Shown piece after piece: positions 36,070 through 47,348 of a DNA stretch of 64,000 nucleotides. Each line of letters begins with the position of its first letter. Position 1 is the first letter of the stretch. The stretch comes from Trema orientale (taxonomy: Eukaryota > Streptophyta > Magnoliopsida > Rosales > Cannabaceae): assembly GCA_002914845.1 (NCBI GenBank), contig JXTC01000064.1, positions 161,789-225,788 of the forward strand, in the 5' to 3' direction. Both the position numbers and the translations under genes were made by a program. The notes beneath the pieces were generated by a model. That model saw only the letters and a list, made by a program, of their open reading frames with translations. It did no database searches and was not told where the DNA came from.

Positions 36070-37029
36070 GCTCTTCGATCGGTTTATTTAGTAGTGCATG
36101 ACTAACTAACCTAGCTACAATTCATATATAGAGAGAGTTTTCAATAGGTAGGTTATAATTCATATAAAGAGAGTTTTCAATAAGTATTTTTGTTTTCGCT
36201 CTATCTATGAGTATGTTTTTTAACCTGCTATAGCAAGTCACACCCATCTCTATTTCCATTTTATTTCAATTTTTGTAAAGAATCCACCCACTTTTATGGA
36301 ATGATATTTTTTTAGGAAAAAAAAAATCAAAGTAATTAAAGTCATCTAGAATAACCATTTTAAAAAAAAGCATCTAGAATAATTTTATATATTACTGGCT
36401 TGATTGTCAATCTAGTTTTGCTTAAATAAAAATTTGGGTCATTTTGCTTTAATGACCATGGTTGTATCTGCATAACGTACTGAGTTATTTTTTCTTATAC
36501 AGTTCGAACCATTTCCCTAATATTTTATCGAAAAATATGCACATAGTTAGTTGTGAAACTTATGTGCCCTAAATGAGTATTTTAACGAACTCCATATAAG
36601 AATTTAAGGGAATGGAGGTAGTCTAGTTTTTTTTTTTTTTTCCCCTCTTAGGAAAACTATTCAAAATACACATATGTAAGTCTGTAACTACAATATCATA
36701 TATACATAATAAGGAACAACAATTAATTAAAAAAAGTTGGACATTAGTTTAGAAAGATGACCCTTATTTTTATGGCTTAATATTATTATATTTCCTTGTT
36801 GTGTACTTAACTAAGGATTTTAGCGATTAAAATCTAATTATTTTGAGTCATTGACTCTATTTATCTCACTGTAGAAGCAAAAAAACAAAAAGACTAAATA
36901 GTAAATTAATAACAATAATTACAATAGTAAATTAGTTTTATAAAACGGTCCATTTAAATAAAATATAATTAGAATTTCATCCCATGAACCTCTCCCACAG
37001 TTCATATACACCATTGAATATAGATCGAA
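36070..37029 (-). other. Upstream region of ANK2
   Basis: A short direct repeat (TTCATATA, AGAGAGTTTTCAATA) occurs twice at about 36121-36182. It gives TATATA-like boxes 55-60 bp before the start on the minus strand. Beyond it lies AT-rich DNA with no gene. Confidence 0.45.
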
Positions 37030-39042
37030 TAATAATTGAAAAATATAAACCAGATTTAAGTCCAAGCATTATCATCGTCCACAACAAAATCAAACACTAG
37101 AATGGCATACATGAGTTCACAGACAAAATAGAACATAGTAATCTTGGTTCAATGCTAATACAAAATCCGACAACCACATCAACAAACTTCCAGCATTACC
37201 AAGATAACGAACTATAGTCAAGATGGCCTCTTACTCCTCTTAGTCACCAAGGTTGTACTGAACACTACCTGAGGAAGGAAGGGAGGGAGTGAGCACAAAA
37301 TGCCTAGTAGAAAAAATAGTTACCTCGATCGAAAACACTTTAGTGATGGAAAGTTCATGCATGGTTAGTTTAAATCCAATATATACATATATAACAATTC
37401 AAAACCAAAAATCCACATGTATATGAATAAATAAAACAGTAAGTAAATCCATTCAATTTATATGCACATGATACAAATCAACCCATACCCATGAGCTCAC
37501 ATCCTCTCGAGCTCACATCCTCTCATCTGTGGAAACTCAGGATGATGGCAGTAAATGTACCTAACAGCCTACCTGACACCTAAGCCTATACCCAGAGGGG
37601 ACACACATGTGTGGCCTACCAAACCTGGAGGGACAACCGAATTGCCTACGCCTGAAAATGGGGAGGTAATCAGAAGTAACAAAATCCCGCACGGGTTTAC
37701 GGACTCTACACCGATGGTGGGGTACGCAGCACCACACTGTAATTCCACGATACTAACACGGTGCTCATTATGATCCTATGACACATGCAATACAGAACTG
37801 AAGTGTGAAAAGAATCGTGCTCTGGTTTTTCGATAAAATTAGTATACTAGGTTTTTATAGAAAAACAGGTAGCATAACGGTCCTATTTTTGATATACCAA
37901 AATAACCTGCACTCAGAAAATTCCCAGAATAATACAATATATATCATACAATCACATTCCATCACATGTATTCAAATAACTCAAAAACCACATTTGTTCT
38001 CATATATTGCAGAAAATAAGTTTTATTCAAAATGATATAAAAAGGTGGTAATTGAATCCCCACCTCGCTCGAATAGCGATACCATGCTATTGAATCCTCA
38101 AGGTGTCGTTGACGATCGCCCGGAGGGTTGGGAACCAATTCCAAGCCCTCGATCGTCCTCTTGCAAAAAATCAACTTCTCAACAGAGCTTCAAATCTATA
38201 GACGGATCTCTTCACTGAATTCCTAGCACCTAAAATAGCTAGGTTAGATGTATAACTTGTCCAATTCGGGTGCAGGCCCACACCGGACTGATTGCATGCA
38301 AATCGAGGCAAATCTTAGCCGTCCGATTTCTATTTTTGTGCCTGTTACCAAACATAGGCAATATATATCAATCTTCCCTATTTTCCGAGTACAATCTAAA
38401 AATGACAACAAAAACACGATCCAACGGTCGGATTAAAAAGTCAAACTTAAGCTCAAAATATCCAAAAATGGCAAGATTTGATTCGAGTAATATGGGGTTA
38501 AGATATATATACCTTGATGATCCTTGCGACGAAACGAATCCAACGAGCCCGATTTGAGGTCAAATAGTGGCCGGAATCGTCGCCGATGACAAAAACTCTG
38601 AAACGGACATATCTCCTTCTCCGGCGATGGCGAGCTCCTCCGACGGTCGCTGCTGGCCGGCGTCGACTCAGGCGCTGTGTAGGGAAGCTCCACTGGTGGT
38701 CCCTACAGCTGGACGGCGGCCCGTGAGCTTCGACTCTCCTTGGGTGGTGCACGGCGGAGAGAGAACAGAGAAGAGAGGGAGAGATCGGGAGCGAGGGAGA
38801 GAGAGAAGAGAGAGAGAGGGAGGGAGAAACGAGGGGGATCACGTGGCCCCTTATGAAGATTGTGCAATTTTTAAAAAAATTGCACAACAGTCTCCCGAAT
38901 TTCGAATCCCTTTCAATCTAGTCCCCCAAGAATTGCATTTTAGTCCTTCAATACAAAACTCTTGCAAATATACCCTCCAAATTTAATAATCCGAAAATCA
39001 TTAAAATGACCAAAATACTCCTTAAAAATCTGGGGTTTTACA
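37030..39042 (+). mobile_element. Solo-LTR-like copy of the same long family
   Basis: It aligns with the outer copy at 24885-29930: CTGACACCTAAGCC with CAAACCTGGAGGGACAACCG, TTGAATCCCCACCTCGC, a GCCGGCG-rich part and a GAGAGAGA-rich part. It ends GGGGTTTTACA. The left end was not found. The frames of 86-139 codons over the GC-rich part are not recognised proteins. Confidence 0.55.
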
Positions 39043-40422
39043 AAACTAATAACAAATTTGAAGTCAAAAGAAAACCATTTCATTTATTTTCAAAAAAATA
39101 AGAATCGAATAATAGAGGTTTAACGAGTAAAACCTCCTTAGCCCCAATAATCCTAAGCATGTTTAACTAAACAACACTACAAGTTCAATTAAAAGAACAT
39201 ATAATTAATCAGAAGTCAATTTTAGCCTATTTTAGTTTGGAATGATCAAAACAGGAATGGGAATAATAATATATAGGAATCGAACTTTGTAATTAGACTG
39301 AAAAAGAAAGGTCCAAATGATTAGGTCATAAACAGATTATCTTAGCTATTCATTTAAAATCTAACGGTTGAAAATAGAGTACCCATTAAAATAGGTAAGT
39401 AATGCAATACACATTGAGAAGCCCCTTATAAACTTCCTTTGGGGTTTCAAGTTAGTCTATTTTAACGTTATTAAAAGTGGAAAATGACTTTTTCCCTAAA
39501 CTTTAGAGGTTTCAACACTTGCGATAACCACAATATTGACCAAAGTCATCAAACACATGGTATATCTATAGATGACATATATGAGGACAATTTTTTGTAC
39601 GAATTCTTTTCTAAAGCTCAAGCAAGGTATAAAGCGCCAGACAGAATTTCTTCTTATTAAGTCATTCATATTCTCTTCCAGAAAAAATGGCCATTCATAT
39701 TCTCAGTCCTAAATATATATGCAACTTTGGGTCTGCCCCAGCCCCATTGGTAGAGTACTAAAGAGTGTAGAATCCCTCGTTAAAGGATGAAAAGCTTAAG
39801 CAACATATTCTAATTAATAGAGGGTGTACTAATTTTACAGATATATAATGGAAAGAAATATTAATAAGAAAGTTTTTTGAAAAAGAACAGAATCTTGAAT
39901 AAAGTTATGTCGAATTCTACTCATCAAAGAAAGGAATGATGAGAATGAATAATTTATTTTTAAATAAGAAAAGTAACTAAAATATTATATGAACTTATTT
40001 ACAACTTATATTAAAAAATTATAATTATGTACTAGAAAAGAGAACAAAAAATTTTGTTAACCAAACTTATGTAAACACAAACGCGAATGCATCGGATATA
40101 AAGTTACTTCTATCGATATTCGTCCTTTCTTTTTTCTTTAAGCAAAATCCCAAGAAGAGGCTAACTTCTTCAAAAACAATTAAGAAAAAAGAGTCAAAAC
40201 AAAGAAGGAAAAGAAAAAAAAAACAAAAGAAAGATAAAAGCAAAAAAAAAAAAAAAATAGAAGCAGCCTATTTAAAATTCCTTTTACCAACTCTAGCTCT
40301 AATTTTAGAAAGAGAAGCTTTGTATCTTTCTTCACCTTGAGTAGGAAGGACAATCTCTATACGAGTTTCATTTCTCTTTATGCTCTTGTTGGGTCGTCTT
40401 CTTTTTCATCAACGCATGTATA
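39043..40422. other. Spacer without recognised gene
   Basis: AT-rich, with an A-rich run at about 40185-40260. A short stretch near 39735-39790 (CCCCATTGGTAGAGTAC) faintly resembles a tRNA-derived repeat. Confidence 0.35.
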
Positions 40423-41983
40423 CACTATAACATTAGGAGTAATTAAAGGCGATTTTTAACTGCCGTTACAGGATACTTAACAGCCGTTCCAAACCGAAGT
40501 GAAAAGAGTCCAAAACTGTAGTTATTATTAGTGATGACGTATGGACCTTAACCGCCGTTATTGGCTAAAAGACTTAATATGTGAGCTAGAGATCAGGCGC
40601 CATGGCGCCACTGTTTTCAACGGCAGTCCATTCCCAGGAGAAATTTTTTTTCTTTCCCTTGGACAGTTTATAAAATACCTCAAAATTAAACCTGCATAAA
40701 AACAGTCCCAAACCAATTCTAGAAAAGCCAGAGCCAGATATAATTATAGATAAGTATATATAGCTAAGTTTCTATAATATAGATAATCTAGCTCTAATAT
40801 AAACACATTTAAGAACCAATAATGAGTTTTTAATTACATATCACGAATACTTGTAACTTTAATTTAATTGAATGTTATATTAACAACTCTTACATAAATG
40901 AAATGATGAACAAATACAAGTAATCTAACTGAATATATCCAAGAGTAATCTAACCAATATAATTGGTTATGGTTACGACCTATTCTTCATGTATTTCATT
41001 AATGTCGTCCATTACGTATATTTTTGGCCATGATACTAGTATTATAAATACAAATCAAAATTAATACTAATATTAAATAGATGTGTGAAGTTATTAACTT
41101 TATATGAATAAAATGAAATATGAAAAATATTATACTTGATCCACTGTAATTCGCCGGACTCTAAGCCATCATAATGTCTCTCATAATGTGCGAGGCATAA
41201 AATATGCATTCCACATAATTGGGTAGAGATAAACACTATAATTAAAATAAAAACTATAGTTAAAACACATAAAGATGAAAAGATAAATTAAGGCCTAATT
41301 ATATGAGAACATACTATATCTCACACCTTAATCGGATATCAAGTTGGACTACTCTTTTTCCCTTTTTGTTGATATCCTTATAAAATATTTTGAATGCAAT
41401 AAAGGAAAACATATGTTATAAACACTAATGGATCAAATAAATAAACATATGTTTTATATATCATACTATACATTATACTCACTATTTTAAGAGATTCATA
41501 TAGGATAGCATCATTTCTTGGTAATTATCCATGTAGATCAAAGAAATAAGTATTTTCTCAAGACACTTTAATCACCATCAACATCTGATATTTAAAAAAT
41601 ACACAATTTCTGAAATTATTTTTTCTTTCAATTGAGCTATCACTTTTGGGACAATAAATGTCATCCCAATATATAATATATAATTTTTAAAAAAATATTG
41701 AATTATCTAATGGGGCGACAATGTCACCCAATAGGTTTACATATTTCTTTTTCGAATTTTCTATAAATAATTATTTAAAAAACCAAAAAATTCTACTAGG
41801 ATGACAATCACAATAGATATATTATGTTGGGGCAATACTGAAAGTCGCCTAAATGAAGGTCTATTAGGGCGAACTTAATAGGACGAGTTACTGGGGAGAT
41901 AATGTCGTACCAATAACCTATTGGGGCAAATATAAGCCTATTGGAACGACAAATATCGCCTCAATAAACTATATTCTTATAGT
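40423..41983. mobile_element. Possible CACTA-type element or two CACTA remnants
   Basis: It starts CACTATAACATTAGG and ends TATTCTTATAGTA, approximately inverted. Near the left end AACTGCCGTTA, ACAGCCGTT, ACCGCCGTTA and CAACGGCAGT recur in both orientations. Near the right end short repeats of the type GGGGCGACAATGTC and ATTGGGGCAA recur. Such subterminal repeats are usual in CACTA elements. No transposase and no matching 3-bp duplication were seen. Confidence 0.35.
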
Positions 41984-43043
41984 AACATTTCATATTTATG
42001 AATTTTGTCTCTCGTTTCTTTGTTTCTTTTAACTTCTGAGCGATTTTTTTTAGAAAAAACATCTCTAGTTAATTATTTTGCTTTGGTCAATCATCTGAAA
42101 ATTTTTGTCTAAAATAAAAATTGTGAATTTGAAGAGCATATAAAAGCAAAATGAACAATAGTATTTCAATAGGATGATGCTAGGTATACCAAGATTATCA
42201 CCAAATTTTTAATGCCAATACATGTGACATATGAGTTGGCATTATTCATTTGGTATATTAGAACTTAACTCAAATAAATTAATCATATTCACCAATTAAA
42301 TTATGTGAATTCATATGCTACATATGTTTGTATTAAAAATTTGATAAAATTTTTTGGATACTTAGCATTATTCATTTCAAAAGAATTTTTCTTGTACGAT
42401 TGTATAGTTAAGGATTAGTGACATTTATTTGAAAACGTACTGTCATTTTCTTTTTGTTATAATATTCTCTAATATTGTAGTATGGCAATTACTTTGGATG
42501 GAATCCTAGTTGCTCTTCACTTCTGAAGAAATTCTCCTCCTTCTTCTCCTTGTGACCTCTACCTATCAAAATTTTCAGTATATCAGATAAGGAGATCAAT
42601 AAGACTTTTCTTTTTTCGTTTTGCTTTTCAATAATCATTCCCTATATATGAAGACATTCTCATCCTAGATTTACATCTATCAGTATTTTATCTCACTTGA
42701 TTCTAAGTCCATATAGTTTCATGTTTGTTTTCTTTGTTTTTCTGTGGTTTTCCTTAGTTTTATTTAAGATTTGAGACTTTTATGATTTAAATCTAGAAAC
42801 TTTTATGCGGTCCAAGATTGATTTATGTAAATAATCCATCATAATATAGTCAAAAGAATCAACTTTGATGATGAAGATTGATTTGAAGAGCAAAGAGGTA
42901 TGTCTCATAAAGCTCTAGTTATGCGTCCCGTTATTGAGTTTTACGTTTCCTCCTAAATTGTTAGTCAGATACAATAGTTTTACTAACTTATTTATTTACT
43001 ATAATGGATTATTTATGTAGAGTGGGTTATTGTAATGAATATT
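41984..43043. other. Spacer with one foldback element and no gene
   Basis: Apart from the element at 42173-42373 it is T-rich DNA. The 42530-42900 part has the style of a plant 5' leader (C/T-rich, TTTCTTTGTTTTTCTGTG) but no coding frame follows. Confidence 0.35.
42173..42373. mobile_element. Foldback MITE with arms of about 60 bp
   Basis: The left arm GATGATGCTAGGTATACCAA with CCAAATTTTTAATGCC mirrors the right arm read in reverse, GAATAATGCTAAGTATCCAA with TCAAATTTTTAATAC. The total is about 200 bp with no coding capacity. Confidence 0.7.
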
Positions 43044-43660
43044 TATATGACAATTGTTGATGGAGGTTTTGTCAACACAGTAAATTATGGGATTGCGAAT
43101 AATGAATTATATACAAAGTAATGAAAGGTAAAGCAAATAAAAAGATACGAGGATTTTATAGTAGTTCAGCCCAAAAAAAGATAAGCCAACGTCTATTATT
43201 CTTCACTATTTTCTAAAGAATTACAAAGATCTCTAAGTCTCAAGATGAGAGCAAAGAGAATTACAGAGTGTAAGTGTATAGTGAAGTGAATTGTGTGATC
43301 CTAAGATAATAAGTCTAAGGCCCTTTTATATAGATGACGAGATGACTCAGTGTTTTCCTATTGTAAGAACGGAAAATTGTACAATGTGAATACAATTTTG
43401 GATACCAATACAAAATTAGGTAATGACTAATAGACGAATTACTTGGTCTTTACGCAGAAGTTTATTTCCTCTTTTGCATGTTACCCATTTTCATAAGGTT
43501 TTGTCTAGTTTCTTTTTATCATTATCTGATATCGCGCTTTATAATTTCAAGGAAGATCACATACTAATTGTGATGATGATATGCGGCCTGGCACCTTAAC
43601 TCTTATTTGAATGCTGGCTTCTCTTATCAGGCGTTGATTATTGAAATATGCGATGTAGAC
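43044..43660. repeat. Possible old LTR remnant
   Basis: It starts TGTTGATGGAGGTTTTGTCAA and carries GTAGTTCAGCCCA with AGCCAACGTCTA, a wording common in plant LTRs. No partner LTR or coding part is seen. Confidence 0.25.
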
Positions 43661-43913
43661 CTAAGATAGCATAACAATGACTGAAACTTCATTTTGATTA
43701 TAACTTTCCGAAAAAAAAATAAGGGGCTATTTGGTACGAGGAGTTCCAAGTTTTCAGATTTACGGGAAAGCTAAGAAAGGTAATATGATTGTCTAGAAAC
43801 CTAAATAACTGTATTTAGTTGTACACTAGAATCTTTTTCATGATTCCCAGGAATGCCAGAAAGTTGTGTTTGGTTGGACACAGGAAGATACTGATGTTTT
43901 GTACTTGAAATAA

Positions 43914-44269
43914 GGATAATTATAAAAAAATACCCTGAAGTTTGGGTGTTCTACAATTTAAATCCTGAAGTTTGGACTATGCAAAATAATATCCTGAGAT
44001 TAAAAATTTCTGAAAATTAATACCTTGGACAGATTTTTTTAACCAATTTTAAGAACGAAAAAACAATAATATTCTCTATTAAAACTAGAATAATTCATAT
44101 TATTCATCTTAATTTTGAGGATATTATTGTATTTTATCAGTTGAAAATCAACACAGGGTATTAATTTTCAAAAATTCATAATCTCAGGGTATTATTTTAC
44201 AGAATCCAAACTTCAGGGTTTAAATTGTAGAATATCTAAACATGAGGGTATTTTTTTGCAGTAATCCCT
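43914..44269. mobile_element. Mutator-type foldback element nested in the Harbinger element
   Basis: TTGAAATAA flanks both sides (43905-43913 and 44270-44278). The arms AAAAAAATACCCTGAAGTTT and, in reverse, AAAAAAATACCCTCATG are long and mirrored. It is related to 50509-50872. Confidence 0.8.
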
Positions 44270-44399
44270 TTGAAATAATTATTTTTGGCCCTTTTTTTAA
44301 TAATGAATAAACATATTTTTTTAAAGAATAATATTAATTTCTCACAAAATAAAAAATATTTTTATTTAAAATAATGATAAAATTCTCAAAACACTCTTA

Positions 44400-44535
44400 G
44401 GTCGTTTACAGTTTGATATGTTATTTTCTAGAATCATATACTTCTTTAGATCGTTTACGGTTTTATATACTATTTTCTGAAATCATGTACTTCTTTAGGT
44501 CGTTTATAATTTTGTGTTCTTTTCTGGAATTGAGT
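44400..44535. repeat. 49-bp tandem repeat, nearly three units
   Basis: TCGTTTA recurs at 44402, 44451 and 44500 with the following CATRTACTTCTTTAG shared by the first two units. It lies inside the right half of the Harbinger-type element. Confidence 0.85.
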
Positions 44536-44736
44536 CAGGGATCTACAGTTTTGAGTTTATGAGGCATATGAAATCCACCATTTCAGATTGCTTTCCTATT
44601 ACCCCCTTCCCCCAGCAAACTGAGCCCCGTTGCATCTAGTTAACCAAGTTTTAAAAAAGCCCAATACCTTTACCAAATATCAGAATCTCCAAAATTCTCT
44701 TTCCTACCCAAACTTTAACCCATATCAAACAGCCTC

Positions 44737-45418
44737 TAAGGGGTACAAAAGAAACGTGCAGTAAAATCGAACGCAAAAAAAAAAAAAAAAATGAGACTAA
44801 TACCACTTGCTTTATATGTAAACCGTAGTTACACTCTGAGATCAAATATATATATATACACAAATATACAGGGCACCAATCCAGTAGATTTTTTTTTTTT
44901 TTTTTACCTATACATAGGTATCATTTTGGTCAATGAAAATTTTTTTTTGCACATTTTTTTATATTAAAAAATAAGAGAGAGAAATAACATTAATAATGCA
45001 CGTCTTTTCATGTACTTCATTATAACCGTTGGATTACCATTAGATGATGATCCAACGGCTAAAAAAAAATACCTACACATAGGTTAAAAAAATATATATC
45101 TTCTGAATTGACAACCATATATATATATATATGCATTTAGAGACATAAATATTTAATCACGGATTTGTTTGTTTTCAAGATAAACATAAAACTATCATAT
45201 ATTCATTTCGATATTTTGAGCAACATATGATATAAAATGATTTCAACGTACAATTCCTTCTATCTTTTTTTTTCTTTTCCCCACATGATCAAACCTCAAC
45301 TCTCAATATAAATATTGCCCAACCAATTTCAGCACTCACCATTCATATATGGATCGAGTTACTCGGAAAACTCATATATGCAAATATAACCAAAATAATC
45401 ATGCAAAATTACACTTAT
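44737..45418. other. Spacer between Harbinger element and PGG fragment
   Basis: It contains MITE M1 copy d and, from about 45270, sequence resembling the 3' flank of ANK3. Confidence 0.5.
44871..45117. mobile_element. Foldback MITE family M1, copy d
   Basis: It starts GGGCACCAATCCAGTAGATT with TACCTATACATAGG and ends CTACACATAGGTTAAAAAAATA with TTCTGAATTG. It ends about 300 bp beyond the stop of the PGG fragment, a placement like copy e near ANK4. Confidence 0.75.
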
Positions 45419-45541
45419 CTAGTGTAGAAATGCCTTGTAACTACGCTGAGGAACCTTTTTGAAGATAGCCCAACAGAGATCGAAGTAGAGGGACAGCTGA
45501 GCAAAAGCGAAATACGTAAGAGGAAAGCACAAAGCTGCGTG
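45419..45541 (-). pseudogene. Isolated 3' fragment of an ankyrin-PGG gene
   Basis: The last 39 codons of a PGG exon are present, from AALCFPLTYFAF through FKKVPQRSYKAFLH and a stop. They match the end of ANK3 almost residue for residue, including the DNA after the stop. Similarity ends abruptly at about 45541 in a shared AAAGCTGCGT, where ANK3 continues into the third helix but this locus runs into unrelated AT-rich sequence. No ankyrin exons or earlier PGG sequence were found upstream up to ANK3. It is a remnant of a lost tandem copy or a short duplicated segment, and not a functional gene. Confidence 0.8.
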
Positions 45542-47348
45542 TAAAATTATTATGCCATAAAAAATATAATTTAAAATTTTAAAAATTCGAGATTTTTCAA
45601 TTTTTCTTTTAAAAACTTTACCATAGAAAATCAAATTTCCTCTAAAAAGCTAAAAAAGGGAAAATCTGATATAATACCAATAGGCTACTGGTTATTTGAG
45701 GGGATTTGACCTGGATGGTACTAATTTAGCATAAAATGACTTTTTTAGTAGTCTTTTTTAAATTAATATTTCTAATTATATTATAAATTGTGTGACGAGT
45801 GATTATGATTTTTCTAGAACTAATCAATAATTACAAATTGGAAGATCACACAGAGTCACAAAATACTAAAATACTACTAAAAAGTTATTTTTCAAAACAC
45901 TCGTGAAAAAGTGATTTTAGTCAAAATTAATACTAGCTATATTAATTTTCCTTTCATGAGTCGATTGGGCCTTGTAATTAATTACTCGATGGGCTTCCAA
46001 ACCTTAGGCCTTCTTTTATGTATTTCTTGCTTTTATGCCCGATTTAAAAATGTCCCTAGTCAAGAAAACAATAAAATTAGCTAATAATTTCAAATAAAAG
46101 CAACTAACAAAATTTCCGGAATTTTGTCCCAAAACAAAAACAACAAAATTACGGGAAATTCTAGAATATGGTATAAAAACTTTTCCCCGTGATGAGGTTT
46201 TAATTTTGAAACCATTGAGATTTAATCAAGTGGTGTAAAAAGATGAAGTTAACAGGCTTTACATACATACTAGCTCGCATATAGAATATTATCTACTTCC
46301 CTACCTCTTCTTCTCCTATTCATACAGACCTGGTTCTTTCTTTTTCTTTCTTTTTTTCTTTTTAAATTTCTTCACATTTTTGAATCTAGAAAAAAAAAAT
46401 TCATGGTGGGTTTTGTTTCTTTTCATGCCTAGATCCACACTCAAAAATTCATGGTGGATTGGCAATAAAAGACTGGAGGGATTGTGGTGGCGGTGGAGGT
46501 GGTGATGGATTCATGGTGGGGTTTGGTTGTGGATCTGCATCTGGGCATAAATGATATATTGTTGGGTTTTGGTCTAGAATTTTTTCTTTTTTGTGGGGCT
46601 ATATAACTAAATCTAGCCTTGAGTTTTCTCTATTTGAAACTCCATTTTTTGGCCAAGCTCCGCGACAGATTCATAGAAGTGTATAGATCAAGTATAAAAT
46701 TTGTGATTTGTAATGCTCATTTCATCCCGCAGGTTCTTGACATTCAACCTAAATTAACGTTGGAACAAATGACAATTTTGATTTTTTTTGTTTTCTAAAA
46801 TTTTGCCAAACTTGGTGGCCAATTTAGGTCCTAATCAAGTGTGGCATACTGTTTTGCACTTGGCCCCACTCAATTTGTTCTCATCCGCTTGATTTAAATC
46901 AGAGGATACTATGTTTACGACCTCATATGAAGGAAAAAAAGGGAATACCCTAGGTTAGAAGCCTCTCCAAATTATAACTCAGGGTAATAATATGTAAAAA
47001 TATCCTCAGATCAGATGGCCACGCTAGAAAATGACGTATACGCACCTAATCAATTCAAGTTATATATACCATATATTACCATCAATCTAAAATGAAAGAA
47101 AAAAACTTTCGTGACAAGTTTATGAAGAACTTACCCCATATTGGTGACAATAATGACTTCGACTAATAATCTTTTCTTTTTTTTTTCCCCCAAATAATCA
47201 GAACTTAATTTTTAATACACAAACAAACTGCCCAGATATATTTCAAACCAACTTCATCGGCACTCAAAAAACCATTCATATATAATTACTTATACACCCT
47301 TTATTAGTGCATATATAACCATAATAATCGTGCACAGTTGACTCTTAT
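45542..47348. other. Spacer between PGG fragment and ANK3
   Basis: No gene is seen. 46430-46620 is G/T-rich with repeated ATTCATGGTGG, and no coding frame of note. The last 180 bp are the ANK3 3' flank and resemble 45270-45418. Confidence 0.4.
47300..47305 (-). terminator. Polyadenylation signal AATAAA of ANK3
   Basis: The minus strand reads AATAAA about 44 bp after the ANK3 stop codon, followed by T/G-rich sequence. The match is exact and well placed, but plant signals are loose. Confidence 0.45.

Larger units (their letters stand above)
43723..44736. mobile_element. Harbinger/Tourist-type element with nested foldback insertion
   Basis: The left end is GGGGCTATTTGGTA and the right end read in reverse is GAGGCTGTTTGATA. 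TAA flanks both ends (43720-43722 and 44737-44739), the target preference of PIF/Harbinger. There is no transposase. A Mutator-type element sits inside at 43914-44269, and a 49-bp tandem repeat follows it. Confidence 0.7.

Noticed and set aside
46430-46620. G/T-rich stretch with repeated ATTCATGGTGG considered as an exon
   Set aside because: No frame of useful length and no family match. The repeats are short and imperfect.
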